Notes: generated by a model from the sequence alone, not told the origin. Counted from the first letter of the stretch, positions 18,097-26,556 are shown. The stretch is DNA of 46,632 nt from an uncultured Bacteroidales bacterium (GCA_937915785.1 CALGGY010000148.1:1-46632), one strand, 5' to 3'. Numbers and translations are program-made.

Positions 18097-19287
18097 TTAT
18101 TTCGACCAAAATTCTACCCATTCCCGTTCCTCATTGGAGAGTTCTTCGAGTTTGGCTTCGTATTTTGGATTGGGCACGTACCATCGGGTGGATTTGAAAA
18201 AGTCCCGTAGGCTTTTGGTTTTGAAAATGTAGCCGTGGTATGCAAACGGAAGGTTGCGCATTATTTGGCGTTGCTCTGGGGTGAAGTCGCTGATTTTGAA
18301 ATCGTTGGTTATGTGGTGGTAATTTAGCACGTAGCGTTGCGCTTTTATGGCCGAAATCCAGTCCGCCACCGTTCTTTTGTTGTAGTCCACATTGCTCCAA
18401 ATCCACGACATCATCATTGGTTTGGCTATTTCCAGCTCTCCGTTGGGGTGGAAACTTGTGGCGTGGAATGATATTGTCCCATCGAGTATGTGGAATTGGG
18501 CCACTTGCCAGCTGTATTGGGTTGCCATGTTTTTGCGGCCATGGCCGTTGATTTTCCAGTCGTCCACATTGTTGAAAAATTTGGGCTGGATTTGGAAAGA
18601 CTCCTCCCTCCCCATGTCGATGTTCAGGGTGAAGTCGTCGATGCCGTTGTTGGCCCAGCGGTTGGCGGCTGTAAGTATGTAGCTGAAAAGGTACGAGTAT
18701 TCAACGCTCACCGACAGTCGGCATTTGTAGGAGTGCCTTATGATGTTTATTCCGGGATTGAAAGTGGCGGTAAAATAATATACGTAGTTGAACATCTGCA
18801 GCTGGTATTCGAGGGTGTCCAAAGCCGCCTTGCACTCTTTAGGCGTGAGCGACTGTATGCGTCCGTTGCTGTAGTATTCGGGAGTGCTTTTATAGTCGGG
18901 CTCTTCGCCTTCGACATTAGTTGTAGCCAAACGGGCAAAAGTGTGGGCTATGTTGTAGTTCAGCTGCTGTCCGTTCATCAGCACGATGAAATCGCTGATA
19001 TAATCGTGCTCCGGGAACCCGTTTGGGGCTGGTACTGCCCCGCCTTGGGGAGGGGCTTCGAACCCCACCAGCACGTCTTTGGCTTTGCCAGGGTTAAGAA
19101 ATTCGTAGTACACATCCACAAGCATGTAGCCGCCCGACTTGCGTAGCGAGAGTATCTCTTTCGTTACGCTGATGTCCCTTTCGGTGATGGGTATAAGTTG
19201 GTTGCCACGGGCGTAGTATGCTCCGTCGTTGGCGTGCAATAGGGAGAATGTGGCTAATAACAAAACGGTAAAAATGCATTTATTCAT
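18097..19287 (-). CDS. Secreted YARHG-domain protein (DUF4424-like N-terminal part)
   Basis: A protein of 396 residues with a signal peptide (about 1-19, ending LHAN). The N-terminal and middle part (about 20-310) starts NDGAYYARGNQLIPI and resembles the DUF4424 type found before YARHG domains: a beta-rich extracytoplasmic region. The C-terminal domain (about 320-396) is a YARHG domain; its name-giving motif is here FAYHGYIF (Tyr-His-Gly retained, Arg missing), followed by FFKSTRWYVPNP. Function is unknown for the family; it is probably periplasmic or surface-exposed. It lies in the minus-strand run between the sorting-domain protein and the Nudix gene. Confidence 0.75.
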   Translation of the reverse strand: MNKCIFTVLLLATFSLLHANDGAYYARGNQLIPITERDISVTKEILSLRKSGGYMLVDVYYEFLNPGKAKDVLVGFEAPPQGGAVPAPNGFPEHDYISDFIVLMNGQQLNYNIAHTFARLATTNVEGEEPDYKSTPEYYSNGRIQSLTPKECKAALDTLEYQLQMFNYVYYFTATFNPGINIIRHSYKCRLSVSVEYSYLFSYILTAANRWANNGIDDFTLNIDMGREESFQIQPKFFNNVDDWKINGHGRKNMATQYSWQVAQFHILDGTISFHATSFHPNGELEIAKPMMMSWIWSNVDYNKRTVADWISAIKAQRYVLNYHHITNDFKISDFTPEQRQIMRNLPFAYHGYIFKTKSLRDFFKSTRWYVPNPKYEAKLEELSNEEREWVEFWSK

Positions 19288-19317
19288 AGCTTTTTGCCTA
19301 CTGTTGTGAGTTGAGTT

Positions 19318-21141
19318 TTATTTATCTTCTTTGCTGACGCACACAAGTCTTACCGATGCTCCGAAGCATCTTCTTACTCCTCCACATGAAAAATAGTTTC
19401 CTCCGTTATAAAGGAAAAAATAAGCAGCTAAATTCGAGTTCTGGTTTGGATTGAAATAATTCGTTGATGTCCAATAATAGGCAGCTGTTCCGCCAACGAA
19501 GGTGTAGCTTCGGTTCAGCCCGCTTGGCAGAAATACGGCCCCTTTGTTTTCCATCTGTTGCCAATCTGCTGTGGAATAGGTGTTGTATCCTGGCGTGAAA
19601 GATAATCCTTGAGGGAGGGTCCAGTTGTCGGGTAGCAGGAAAACTCCTGGCACGCCGTTGATGGAGCCCAAGCCCCATTTCTGTGCGGCATCTGTTCGCA
19701 GGTTTGTGATGTAATAGCATTCGTCGTTGGACAGTGTGCGCCACATTCCGGGGGTGTTTCCGCTGTTGCTTATGGGGTTGAAAATACCCCAGTCGTAGTT
19801 GGCGCTGGTGCCCACAAGGTTGGTGTCGGGCATGTTCAGCGATGGGCCGTAGCCCCACCAGTTCAGTGGGCGGAAAACGGTGGATGTGTCGTAGCTGTAG
19901 GGGTGGTAGCATGTGTTGTAGGGGTCGTTTGCGTCGTGGTATCCGCTGGTTGCCCAGCCAAACAGATCTATCCAGCCAGTATATGAGGGGGATATGTTGC
20001 TGTTGGCCATACCAAGGGTCTCCCACTGGTGTTCGGCAAAACGCCAAGTGCCTTCCAATGTATCGCCGGTGGCAGTGATGTGTGTGCTAAGAGTGGTATA
20101 TTGCAGGTTGCCTTTCGAAAATTGTATCTGTTCTGTAGCCGATATTGAGAATTTGCCGGGCAGGGCTCTGCTAAATGTTTCTGGAGTGGCAAGAACGAAA
20201 GTCTCATTACCGTAGGCTGTGCCGTAGGCATTTGTGGCATAGGCGCGTATGTAGTAGAAAGTGCCCGCCGTCAGTCCTGTTATAGTGCTGGTAAAAGTGC
20301 TGGAGACTAAGCTGTCGGAAGTGTGGTTGTCGTTGATGGTTGGATTTTGCGTTATGCTCCAGCACACACCTCTTGCAGTGATGGCTGAGCCACCGTCTGT
20401 GAGCACATTTCCGCCACATGTTGCAGAGGTTGTCGAAACATTTGTAACCATATTGGTATAAACAGTTGGCAGGCCGGGCGAAAAAAACAGTGTTATCTGC
20501 TCCGACATCTGTTGGATTTGCTCTATGGGCCTGCTTATCAGCAATGAGCCGTTATTTGTGGCATAGCCCACAATGCGTAGGTTGTCGCCAGCAACAAAAG
20601 GTTGTGTGGAGTTCAGTTTTTCGGTAGCCTGCAAGTTGCCTTTGTAAGCGATTGCATTTCGATACGCTTTGCCGTGGTTGACTATCTTTATCGACATTTG
20701 TCTATGCTTGCCAACGATGCTGAGGATGGCAACTTGGGGTCTGTTTAGTGATATTTCGAAAAGGCTTGTGCCCGATGGCAGGTGCAACGACTTTTCGGAG
20801 AGTAATCGGCCGGAAAGGTCTATAATTCGCAGCGTGTATGTACCGTTTTCGGGCACCGAAAGGCGTACTTGGGATGTGCCGCGGAACGGGTTTGGATAGT
20901 TTTCCAGCCCCAAGCCGCTGGCAAAAGCATTTGTTATCGATGTTGGCGATTGAAATACAAGCACCGTGTCGGGATAGGTCAAAGTTTCGCTCCACGAGCG
21001 TGTAACGTTCTCAACCACAACGGAATCCATGGGTATGTGGCTGCCGTTGGACAGGCGTCCGGTAAAGCGCAGCGTTATCTGCGACGATGCAGTTATACAC
21101 ATGGCAATGCTTAGGGCTGCCATAATAGTGTATTTTTTCAT
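19318..21141 (-). CDS. Secreted protein with internal T9SS-like module, Fn3-like and C-type-lectin-like domains
   Basis: A protein of 607 residues with a signal peptide (about 1-20). Residues about 80-155 look like a T9SS type A sorting domain (NYPNPFRGTSQVRLSVPENG, then TYTLRIIDLSGRLL), but here the module is near the N-terminus instead of at the end. Residues about 225-320 form an Fn3-like domain of the kind found in Bacteroidota surface proteins (TTSATCGGNV, GVCWS, YYIRAYATNAYG). The C-terminal part (about 330-607) has the pattern of Fibrobacter major-paralogue/DUF1566-type, C-type-lectin-like domains, with YYWTSTNYF and ASVRLVC at the end. This is likely a surface or binding protein; the ligand is unknown. 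It is in the minus-strand run 43 bases after the porin gene. Confidence 0.7.
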   Translation of the reverse strand: MKKYTIMAALSIAMCITASSQITLRFTGRLSNGSHIPMDSVVVENVTRSWSETLTYPDTVLVFQSPTSITNAFASGLGLENYPNPFRGTSQVRLSVPENGTYTLRIIDLSGRLLSEKSLHLPSGTSLFEISLNRPQVAILSIVGKHRQMSIKIVNHGKAYRNAIAYKGNLQATEKLNSTQPFVAGDNLRIVGYATNNGSLLISRPIEQIQQMSEQITLFFSPGLPTVYTNMVTNVSTTSATCGGNVLTDGGSAITARGVCWSITQNPTINDNHTSDSLVSSTFTSTITGLTAGTFYYIRAYATNAYGTAYGNETFVLATPETFSRALPGKFSISATEQIQFSKGNLQYTTLSTHITATGDTLEGTWRFAEHQWETLGMANSNISPSYTGWIDLFGWATSGYHDANDPYNTCYHPYSYDTSTVFRPLNWWGYGPSLNMPDTNLVGTSANYDWGIFNPISNSGNTPGMWRTLSNDECYYITNLRTDAAQKWGLGSINGVPGVFLLPDNWTLPQGLSFTPGYNTYSTADWQQMENKGAVFLPSGLNRSYTFVGGTAAYYWTSTNYFNPNQNSNLAAYFFLYNGGNYFSCGGVRRCFGASVRLVCVSKEDK

Positions 21142-21184
21142 AAAATATTGTTTTTAAGGTTGTTGCGTTCTGCTTTTATTGTTG

Positions 21185-23323
21185 TCAGTCGAAGAACCGC
21201 CAGATAACGCCCCATTGCAGGGTAAGGTCCTGTCCGGGATAGTGCGGAATGTTGAAATAGGATGGGTTGTTGCGGATTAATGTGTTGAGGTGAAGTACTT
21301 TGGCGTACAGTATGGCGTGTTTTATCTGTCCGGAGACGAAGAAATCGGTCCACAGGTTGTTGCCTGTTTGATACTCGTGCTGCTGGTAGAAAGCGCCGAG
21401 GAAAGGGGAGTAGGCGTCGGCGTAGAACAGGGTGTTGTAACGCAGGTCGAAGCCCGTTTGCAGCAGCAGAGCCTTGCGGAAAATGCTCAGTTCCACAAAA
21501 ATGGAGTGTTTGGCGGCGAAACGTGGCAGGCGGAACACCTCATCGTCGGACGAGAATTGCAGCACGTTGAACGACTGCCAATGGAACAGCCCCCACTGCA
21601 GGTCGGTTTTCAGCATTGTTTGCGAAAGCATGGCCAGATTGTCGGTCTGTACGGGACGCATGTCGGTACCTAACCATACGTTGTTTGCCACATTGCTCAG
21701 CGTTGACGACAGTTCCACCCATTTGCCGTAGTTGTAGCGTGCGCCGATGCTCTGTGTGTGTGTCTTTTCGTAATTGTCAAATTCCCAGTTTATTACGTTC
21801 GACGCGTAGGAGCGGAAGAAATAGTCGGGGTCGTTGCCCGAAAGGGCGGCGAAAATGTTGAAACGGCTGTTGCTGTCGGGTTGCCAAAGCAGTTTTCCGG
21901 TAAGGGCGTAGTCGCCGTTTCTGTAGCCATCGGCAAGCACCGTTTCGGCTCCGAACGAAAGCAGGAAATGTTTGGTGCTTATGGTGGCGCGGGCAAAGGG
22001 CTTGAGCATCGACAGGGTGTTGTATCCCAGTGGGTTGCGTATGCCCACCATGGTGTGTTTTATGCCGAAATAGAGTTTTATGGGGTTGTGGAATTGGTGG
22101 TCTTTGTATATGTCGTTGGTCCAGTGCAGCGAGTTTTCGAGGGTATAAACGTACGATGAGTCGAGCAGCACGGTGCTGTCGCCGAAATAGGCAGGGTAGA
22201 ATTCGATGTGGTCGCTGAAACTGGGGTCGGTGTAGTTGTGTTTCAGTCGGTTGAACTCTATGTTGTGCACAATGGCACCGAGGTTAAATGTGTGCGGCCG
22301 GTAAATGGTGGTGTCGTAACTAAGGTTGAACGAGTCGGTTACGGTTGGCAGTCCCAACGAATCTTTTGCGGAATCTGCGGCGTGGCGTATCCACAGGGTG
22401 TCGGTGGTTACTTTCAATCCTGGCTGACGGGCTATCGAAAAGGCCTGCTGTGCAAAGAGTGAAAGGGTGTTGTAGTCGGTGAAGGCGTTGTAAAGGTTCA
22501 CCGGCATGCCTGCGCGGTTGGTCTGTATATTGTTGGTAAACAGGCTGTCCGACGAAATGCCACCGTTTTCTTGCAGGTTCAGTTTTTGCCAAACCACGCC
22601 GCCTTTTACCATATACCGCAGGTTTTTGCTGAAATAATTGGTGGTGGCGTCGAAATAGTTGTTTTTTGTTTTTTGGTTCGAGTAGATGCCTTCGGCGTTT
22701 ATCAGGTTGTATTGCAGTCCTATGTTCCACCGTTGGGTGATGTTTTGCGAGTGTATCACCTCCAGTTGGTACTCTTTTTCTGTGGAACTCTCGTATTTCA
22801 GGCTGGTGAAAGGACGTTCGTTTTGGTAGAAATTGACGGTGCGCGAGGTGCGTCCGTAGCCGTCGAAAGTGCTTGGCTGGTAGTGGAAGTCGGTTTTGGG
22901 CAGCGTTTTCGGAATTACCGAGAAGCTGGCCTGTCCAAGGTTTCCGGTGCCAAGGTAGTAGTCGTTGTTTAGCGAGTGAATTTTGTCGTTGAGCTGCATT
23001 CCGGTAGGTTGAAGCATGGGGTGCCACACCTCCCTTACTTTCAATGTAAATGGGTCAAAGTGGAAAATGTTCACCGAGTTTATCAGTGTGGAGTCGGGTA
23101 TGATGTTGGTTTCGAAGATGATACCTTTTGGCAGGGTGTCGGTGTCGCCGCCGGGGTTTTGGTTGGTGTCGCCCGCAAAATTTTGGTTGTTGTAGTTTTG
23201 GCTTGCCGATTGCGATATGGTGGAATTGGCTCTGCTTGTGCGTATTTTTCCCACTTGTGCCTGTGTTAGCAATGGTGTCGCAAGTAATGCAATCAGTATC
23301 AGTGTTTTCAGCAGTCGGTGCAT
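21185..23323 (-). CDS. Putative porin (Porin_10-like)
   Basis: A protein of 712 residues with a signal peptide (about 1-23, ending TQAQ). After a Ser/Asn/Gln-rich stretch (about 28-62) comes a long series of amphipathic beta strands ending in Trp-Arg-Phe-Phe-Asp, consistent with a large outer-membrane barrel. Features such as the FHFDP segment, repeated aromatic girdles and the C-terminal LTLQWGVIWRFF fit the putative porin family widespread next to housekeeping genes in Bacteroidota. Substrate unknown. It lies 21 bases after trxB in the same minus-strand run. Confidence 0.75.
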   Translation of the reverse strand: MHRLLKTLILIALLATPLLTQAQVGKIRTSRANSTISQSASQNYNNQNFAGDTNQNPGGDTDTLPKGIIFETNIIPDSTLINSVNIFHFDPFTLKVREVWHPMLQPTGMQLNDKIHSLNNDYYLGTGNLGQASFSVIPKTLPKTDFHYQPSTFDGYGRTSRTVNFYQNERPFTSLKYESSTEKEYQLEVIHSQNITQRWNIGLQYNLINAEGIYSNQKTKNNYFDATTNYFSKNLRYMVKGGVVWQKLNLQENGGISSDSLFTNNIQTNRAGMPVNLYNAFTDYNTLSLFAQQAFSIARQPGLKVTTDTLWIRHAADSAKDSLGLPTVTDSFNLSYDTTIYRPHTFNLGAIVHNIEFNRLKHNYTDPSFSDHIEFYPAYFGDSTVLLDSSYVYTLENSLHWTNDIYKDHQFHNPIKLYFGIKHTMVGIRNPLGYNTLSMLKPFARATISTKHFLLSFGAETVLADGYRNGDYALTGKLLWQPDSNSRFNIFAALSGNDPDYFFRSYASNVINWEFDNYEKTHTQSIGARYNYGKWVELSSTLSNVANNVWLGTDMRPVQTDNLAMLSQTMLKTDLQWGLFHWQSFNVLQFSSDDEVFRLPRFAAKHSIFVELSIFRKALLLQTGFDLRYNTLFYADAYSPFLGAFYQQHEYQTGNNLWTDFFVSGQIKHAILYAKVLHLNTLIRNNPSYFNIPHYPGQDLTLQWGVIWRFFD

Positions 23324-23344
23324 GGGTTGCGGGTGGCGTTTATT

Positions 23345-24280
23345 TTATTTGTGTTCCGACAGGAACCGTTCGGCGTCGATGGCGGCCACGCATCCTTTTC
23401 CGGCGGCCACAATAGCCTGTTGGTACATGGGGTTGCACACGTCGCCGGCGGCAAATACCCCTTCGATGTTGGTTTTGGAGCTTGGGTCGGCCACTTTTAT
23501 AAAGCCGTTTTCGTCGAGTTCTATCTGTCCGGCAAACAGTTCGGTGTTGGGCTTGTGCCCGATGGCCACAAAAAATCCCGAAACGGATATGTCGTGTATC
23601 TTATTGGTTTTCACGTTTTTCAGGCGCACGCCAGTAACCCCGTCGTCGTCGTTGCCGAGCACCTCTTGCGGAATGTTGTTCCAGAGTATTTCTATTTTGG
23701 GATTTTCCATCACCCGGTGCTGCATCGATTTTGAAGCCCTGAGCTGGTCGCGACGGACTATGAGGTACACTTTGTTGCATAGGTTAGCAAGGTACGAAGC
23801 GTCTTCGCAGGCGGTGTCGCCACCACCAACTACAGCCACGTCCTGTCCGCGGTAGAAGAACCCGTCGCAGGTGGCGCAGGCCGAAACGCCGTTGCCCAGC
23901 AGTTGCCGTTCCGATTCCAGTCCCAGCCATTTGGCGGAGGCTCCGGTGGCTATTATCACGGTGTCGGCTTTTATGGTGTTGCCGTTGTCATCGGTGAGTG
24001 TGAAGGGGCGTTGCGAGAGGTCGGCTTTGGCTATTCCGCCGTCGCGCACGTCGGTGCCGAACCGCTCGGCCTGTTTGCGCAGGTCGTCCATCATGTCGTT
24101 GCCCGATATGCCTTCGGGGTAGCCGGGGAAATTCTCAATCTCGGTGGTCATGGTAAGCTGTCCGCCGGGCTGCATGCCGCTGTAGAGTATGGGTTTAAGG
24201 TCGGCGCGACCGGCGTATATGCCTGCTGTGTAACCGGCAGGACCTGAGCCTATTATAAGGCAGCGTGTTTTTTCTTCCAT
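23345..24280 (-). CDS. trxB: Thioredoxin reductase
   Basis: TrxB passes electrons from NADPH through FAD and a redox-active disulphide to thioredoxin. The product has 311 residues, the usual size. It has the FAD-binding GSGPAG (11-16), the active-site CATC (Cys135 and Cys138) and the NADPH-binding GGGDTA (152-157), plus the C-terminal FAAGDV. It follows the outer-membrane barrel gene by 33 bases within the minus-strand run. No thioredoxin gene is in the window. Confidence 0.95.
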   Translation of the reverse strand: MEEKTRCLIIGSGPAGYTAGIYAGRADLKPILYSGMQPGGQLTMTTEIENFPGYPEGISGNDMMDDLRKQAERFGTDVRDGGIAKADLSQRPFTLTDDNGNTIKADTVIIATGASAKWLGLESERQLLGNGVSACATCDGFFYRGQDVAVVGGGDTACEDASYLANLCNKVYLIVRRDQLRASKSMQHRVMENPKIEILWNNIPQEVLGNDDDGVTGVRLKNVKTNKIHDISVSGFFVAIGHKPNTELFAGQIELDENGFIKVADPSSKTNIEGVFAAGDVCNPMYQQAIVAAGKGCVAAIDAERFLSEHK

Positions 24281-24313
24281 AAGTGAAAAAGGGGTTTGAA
24301 AATAAGAAGTAAT

Positions 24314-24910
24314 TTATGATCTCCAGATAAGTCCGAACGACAGCACGTTGTGGTATTGGCCGTAGTCGAACAGGCCTTTGGTGGAGCCCGAAATTTTGTC
24401 GTTGCGGATGTTGAACAGCGAGTATTCAAACCGTACGTTGAGGCCTATGTGCGGGTTTAGCCAGAAACGTGCGTCGATGATACCGGGCATGGCAAAACGG
24501 CGGTAGCCGTTGACGCTTTCGATATAGTCCGAAACGTTGACACCATTTTCGGTGGTGGTATGGTTTACAAGTACCGAAGGAGCCAAGCCAAGGCCGAAGT
24601 CGAGGTTACTTGTTGGCGCAAAATGCAGCAGCACAGGTACTTCGATGTATCCAGTGTTCACTATCTGGTCTTCGACGGTGTTTTTGGCGCCAAGTCCGGC
24701 GTAGTTTATCTCCAACTCGCCCGAAAACTGTCTTGTGAACGGGTAGCTGGCCATAATGCCGGCGTTGAAACCGCCTTTTTTGTATCCGCCGGTGGCGTCG
24801 CCGTCGATTTGACAGAGGTTGAAAGCCACGCGCACACCAAATTTGAAATCCTGACAAAAGGCTGTATAACAAAGCGTTATCAGCGAAATTATGATTATTG
24901 CTTTTTTCAT
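24314..24910 (-). CDS. Outer-membrane beta-barrel protein (PorT-like family)
   Basis: A protein of 198 residues with a signal peptide (about 1-19, ending AFCQ) and eight amphipathic strands, beginning FKFGVRVAFNLCQIDGD, a layout of the OMP_b-brl_2 (PorT-like) family. Such barrels are numerous in Bacteroidota, so the similarity does not establish that it is the T9SS protein PorT itself. It is the first gene of the minus-strand run, with a -7-like element at 24932-24939. Confidence 0.75.
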   Translation of the reverse strand: MKKAIIIISLITLCYTAFCQDFKFGVRVAFNLCQIDGDATGGYKKGGFNAGIMASYPFTRQFSGELEINYAGLGAKNTVEDQIVNTGYIEVPVLLHFAPTSNLDFGLGLAPSVLVNHTTTENGVNVSDYIESVNGYRRFAMPGIIDARFWLNPHIGLNVRFEYSLFNIRNDKISGSTKGLFDYGQYHNVLSFGLIWRS

Positions 24911-24931
24911 TTGAATAAATTATTGTTTGTG

Positions 24932-24939
24932 CAAAGATA
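24932..24939 (-). promoter_or_regulatory. Putative -7 element for the minus-strand run
   Basis: On the minus strand this reads TATCTTTG, a full match to the -7 consensus, 22 bases before the first gene of the run. The -33 position holds no clear TTG, so the promoter is partial. Confidence 0.5.
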
Positions 24940-24982
24940 CGCAAAAATCCCGACAAATTTCCCCTTTTTTTTGACAAAACAT

Positions 24983-25013
24983 TTTGTAGTGTGAAAAAAT
25001 AGTTGTAACTTTG
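24983..25013 (+). promoter_or_regulatory. Promoter of the 45-residue basic protein
   Basis: TTTG (24983-24986), 19 bases, then TAACTTTG (25006-25013) fits the Bacteroidota consensus. It is divergent from the promoter of the minus-strand run. The leader to the ATG at 25093 is about 75 bases. Confidence 0.8.
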
Positions 25014-25092
25014 CAGAGCAAATTTTGGTTGATATTTTGAGTTAACCATTTGTAAGATATTGTTTTATAAATTTTAAATATTATTCGAAGTC

Positions 25093-25230
25093 ATGGGCAT
25101 AAACGCTAACAAAAAAGTAAAAAGAGCAAAAGTTAGAGTAAGCGGTAACAAAAATTCCTCCAACAACTGGAACATCAACACCGCTGGTTGGAACGCTATC
25201 CACAAAGCTTTCCGCGAAGACGCAAAATAA
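25093..25230 (+). CDS. Small basic protein, 45 residues, unknown
   Basis: An open frame of 45 codons plus stop, starting MGINANKKVKRAKVRVSG. The first half is strongly basic (Lys-Lys-Val-Lys-Arg-Ala-Lys-Val-Arg), the middle is Asn/Ser rich, and the second half contains two Trp (NNWNINTAGWNAIHKAF). It has no signal peptide or membrane segment. A consensus promoter lies upstream and a terminator follows within 30 bases, so it is a dedicated single-gene unit, which argues strongly that the frame is real. Charge and size would suit a nucleic-acid or ribosome-associated protein, but I do not recognise it and assign no function. Confidence 0.75.
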   Translation: MGINANKKVKRAKVRVSGNKNSSNNWNINTAGWNAIHKAFREDAK

Positions 25231-25259
25231 GAGTTTTTACCTCTAACTCAAAAGAAAGA

Positions 25260-25296
25260 AAATCTTCAGAGTGTTTCTGCTTTGAAGATTTTTTTG
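25260..25296 (+). terminator. Rho-independent terminator after the small basic protein
   Basis: AAATCTTCA (25260-25268) pairs with TGAAGATTT (25283-25291), followed by a T run. The stem is nine pairs with a 14-base loop. It lies 30 bases after the stop codon. Confidence 0.8.
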
Positions 25297-25337
25297 TAAA
25301 GATATGTAGCGTAAAGCCACGAAAACAGCGGTTGTTT

Positions 25338-25775
25338 ATGGACAAGACCTTGCCTAACGATGTTTTTTTCCAGCTGGTAACCCGGCAGCTGGCCGAGGGA
25401 AATACGGTGAACGTCCCCCTTACTGGCAGCAGCATGAGCCCCACGCTGATGCAGGGCCGCGATAACCTGGTACTTGCCCCGTTGCCGTCACAGGCCAAGC
25501 TCCGCCGCTACGACGTGGTGCTGTTCCGCTACCATGGCACTTATATTCTGCACCGCATTGTGAAAATGGATGGCGACACCCTTGTTACCCGCGGCGACGC
25601 CCTCATCAGCACCGAAACACCACTCCGCTCTGACGTTGTGGCAAAACTCGTTGCCATAAGCGACACACAAACAGGCAAGGTTACGCAGTGCGACACATTG
25701 TGGTGGAAATGGCTGACGGTGAAAGGGGTTTTCTGGAAACAGCTTAAAAGAAAAATAAAAAGGCTGATACGATAG
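25338..25775 (+). CDS. S26-type peptidase-like protein with Ser-His-Asp active site
   Basis: A protein of 145 residues with the fold signature of signal peptidase I / S24-S26 enzymes: GSSMSPTL with probable nucleophile Ser32, then LHRIV with His72 where bacterial enzymes have the general-base Lys, and TRGDA with Asp87. A His in this position and the GD motif are characteristic of the archaeal/ER (Sec11, SipW) branch. No transmembrane segment precedes the serine, so it is probably not an ordinary membrane-anchored leader peptidase. The frame is open from 25188, overlapping the small gene, but the ATG at 25338 fits the domain. It precedes the hexapeptide acyltransferase gene by 47 bases. Its substrate is unknown. 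Confidence 0.75.
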   Translation: MDKTLPNDVFFQLVTRQLAEGNTVNVPLTGSSMSPTLMQGRDNLVLAPLPSQAKLRRYDVVLFRYHGTYILHRIVKMDGDTLVTRGDALISTETPLRSDVVAKLVAISDTQTGKVTQCDTLWWKWLTVKGVFWKQLKRKIKRLIR

Positions 25776-25822
25776 TGTCATTAACCCGGTTTGGAATTTG
25801 TAACTTATTAAAATATAGCGAT

Positions 25823-26395
25823 ATGAACGATTTTTTTGCACACCCTACCGCCGTTATCGACGAGGGTTGCACCATTGGAAATGGTACCAAGATATGGCAT
25901 TTCACCCATATAATGGCGGGATGCACCATAGGCGAAGGCTGTAACATAGGCCAGAATGTGGTGGTGTCGCCCGACGTGGTGCTGGGACGCAATGTAAAGG
26001 TACAGAACAACGTGTCCATCTACACCGGCGTTACCTGTGGCGACGACGTTTTTCTCGGTCCTTCGTGCGTGTTTACCAACGTTACCAACCCGCGCAGCGC
26101 CGTCAACCGCAAGAGCCAGTACGCCAAAACCCACGTGGGCAACGGCGCAACTATCGGAGCCAACAGCACTATAGTGTGCGGGCACGACATTGGCGAATAT
26201 GCTTTTATCGGCGCCGGTGCCGTGGTTACCAAAAATGTGCCCGCATACGCCCTCTTGGTGGGCAATCCCGCCCGACAGTTGGGATGGATGAGCCGCTACG
26301 GACACCGCCTGAATTTCGACGCCGACGGCTTTGCCACCTGCCCCGAAAGCGGCGAACGCTACCAGCTTAAAGACGGCAAGGTAACACTTTTGTAA
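25823..26395 (+). CDS. Hexapeptide-repeat acyltransferase, WbpD/WlbB-like
   Basis: A protein of 190 residues made of left-handed beta-helix hexapeptide repeats (about 5-145; CTIGNGTKIWHFTHIMAGC, then CNIGQNVVVSPDVVLG and others). The opening HPTAVIDEG and the C-terminal YGHRL segment resemble the UDP-2-acetamido-3-amino-2,3-dideoxyglucuronate N-acetyltransferases (WbpD, WlbB), which add an acetyl group to an amino sugar for surface glycans. The substrate assignment is by resemblance only. The ATG at 25823 is chosen; the earlier in-frame start at 25775 overlaps the stop of the upstream gene. The C-terminal tail (CPESGERYQLKDGKVTL) is a small extra segment. Confidence 0.75.
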   Translation: MNDFFAHPTAVIDEGCTIGNGTKIWHFTHIMAGCTIGEGCNIGQNVVVSPDVVLGRNVKVQNNVSIYTGVTCGDDVFLGPSCVFTNVTNPRSAVNRKSQYAKTHVGNGATIGANSTIVCGHDIGEYAFIGAGAVVTKNVPAYALLVGNPARQLGWMSRYGHRLNFDADGFATCPESGERYQLKDGKVTLL

Positions 26396-26556
26396 TTCGG
26401 AATTATGATTTCGGAGTTCGGAAGTTTTGATGGATAAGTGATTTGCAAAAAGTTTTGGGCTTTACCTTTGCAGTGATGAGTAGTATTGATGTGGACAAAA
26501 TACAAATTTTGCGTATCCGAACATCCGAAAGTCTGACAATCTGAACATCAAAAAAA
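26396..26556. other. Intergenic region with inverted TCCGAA-type repeats
   Basis: The plus strand carries TTCGGAGTTCGGAAG at 26411-26425 and, in reverse sense, TATCCGAACATCCGAA at about 26515-26530. Both consist of variations on TCCGAA and face each other across a promoter-like element. The meaning is unknown. Confidence 0.45.
26442..26470 (+). promoter_or_regulatory. Possible promoter for the FAD/Fe-S oxidoreductase
   Basis: TTTG (26442-26445) and TACCTTTG (26463-26470) are separated by 17 bases, two short of the usual minimum. The leader to the start codon would be about 90 bases. Confidence 0.45.

Noticed and set aside
24314..24910. PorT of the type IX secretion system
   Set aside because: The barrel family is large and I see no specific PorT motif or context; kept as PorT-like family only.
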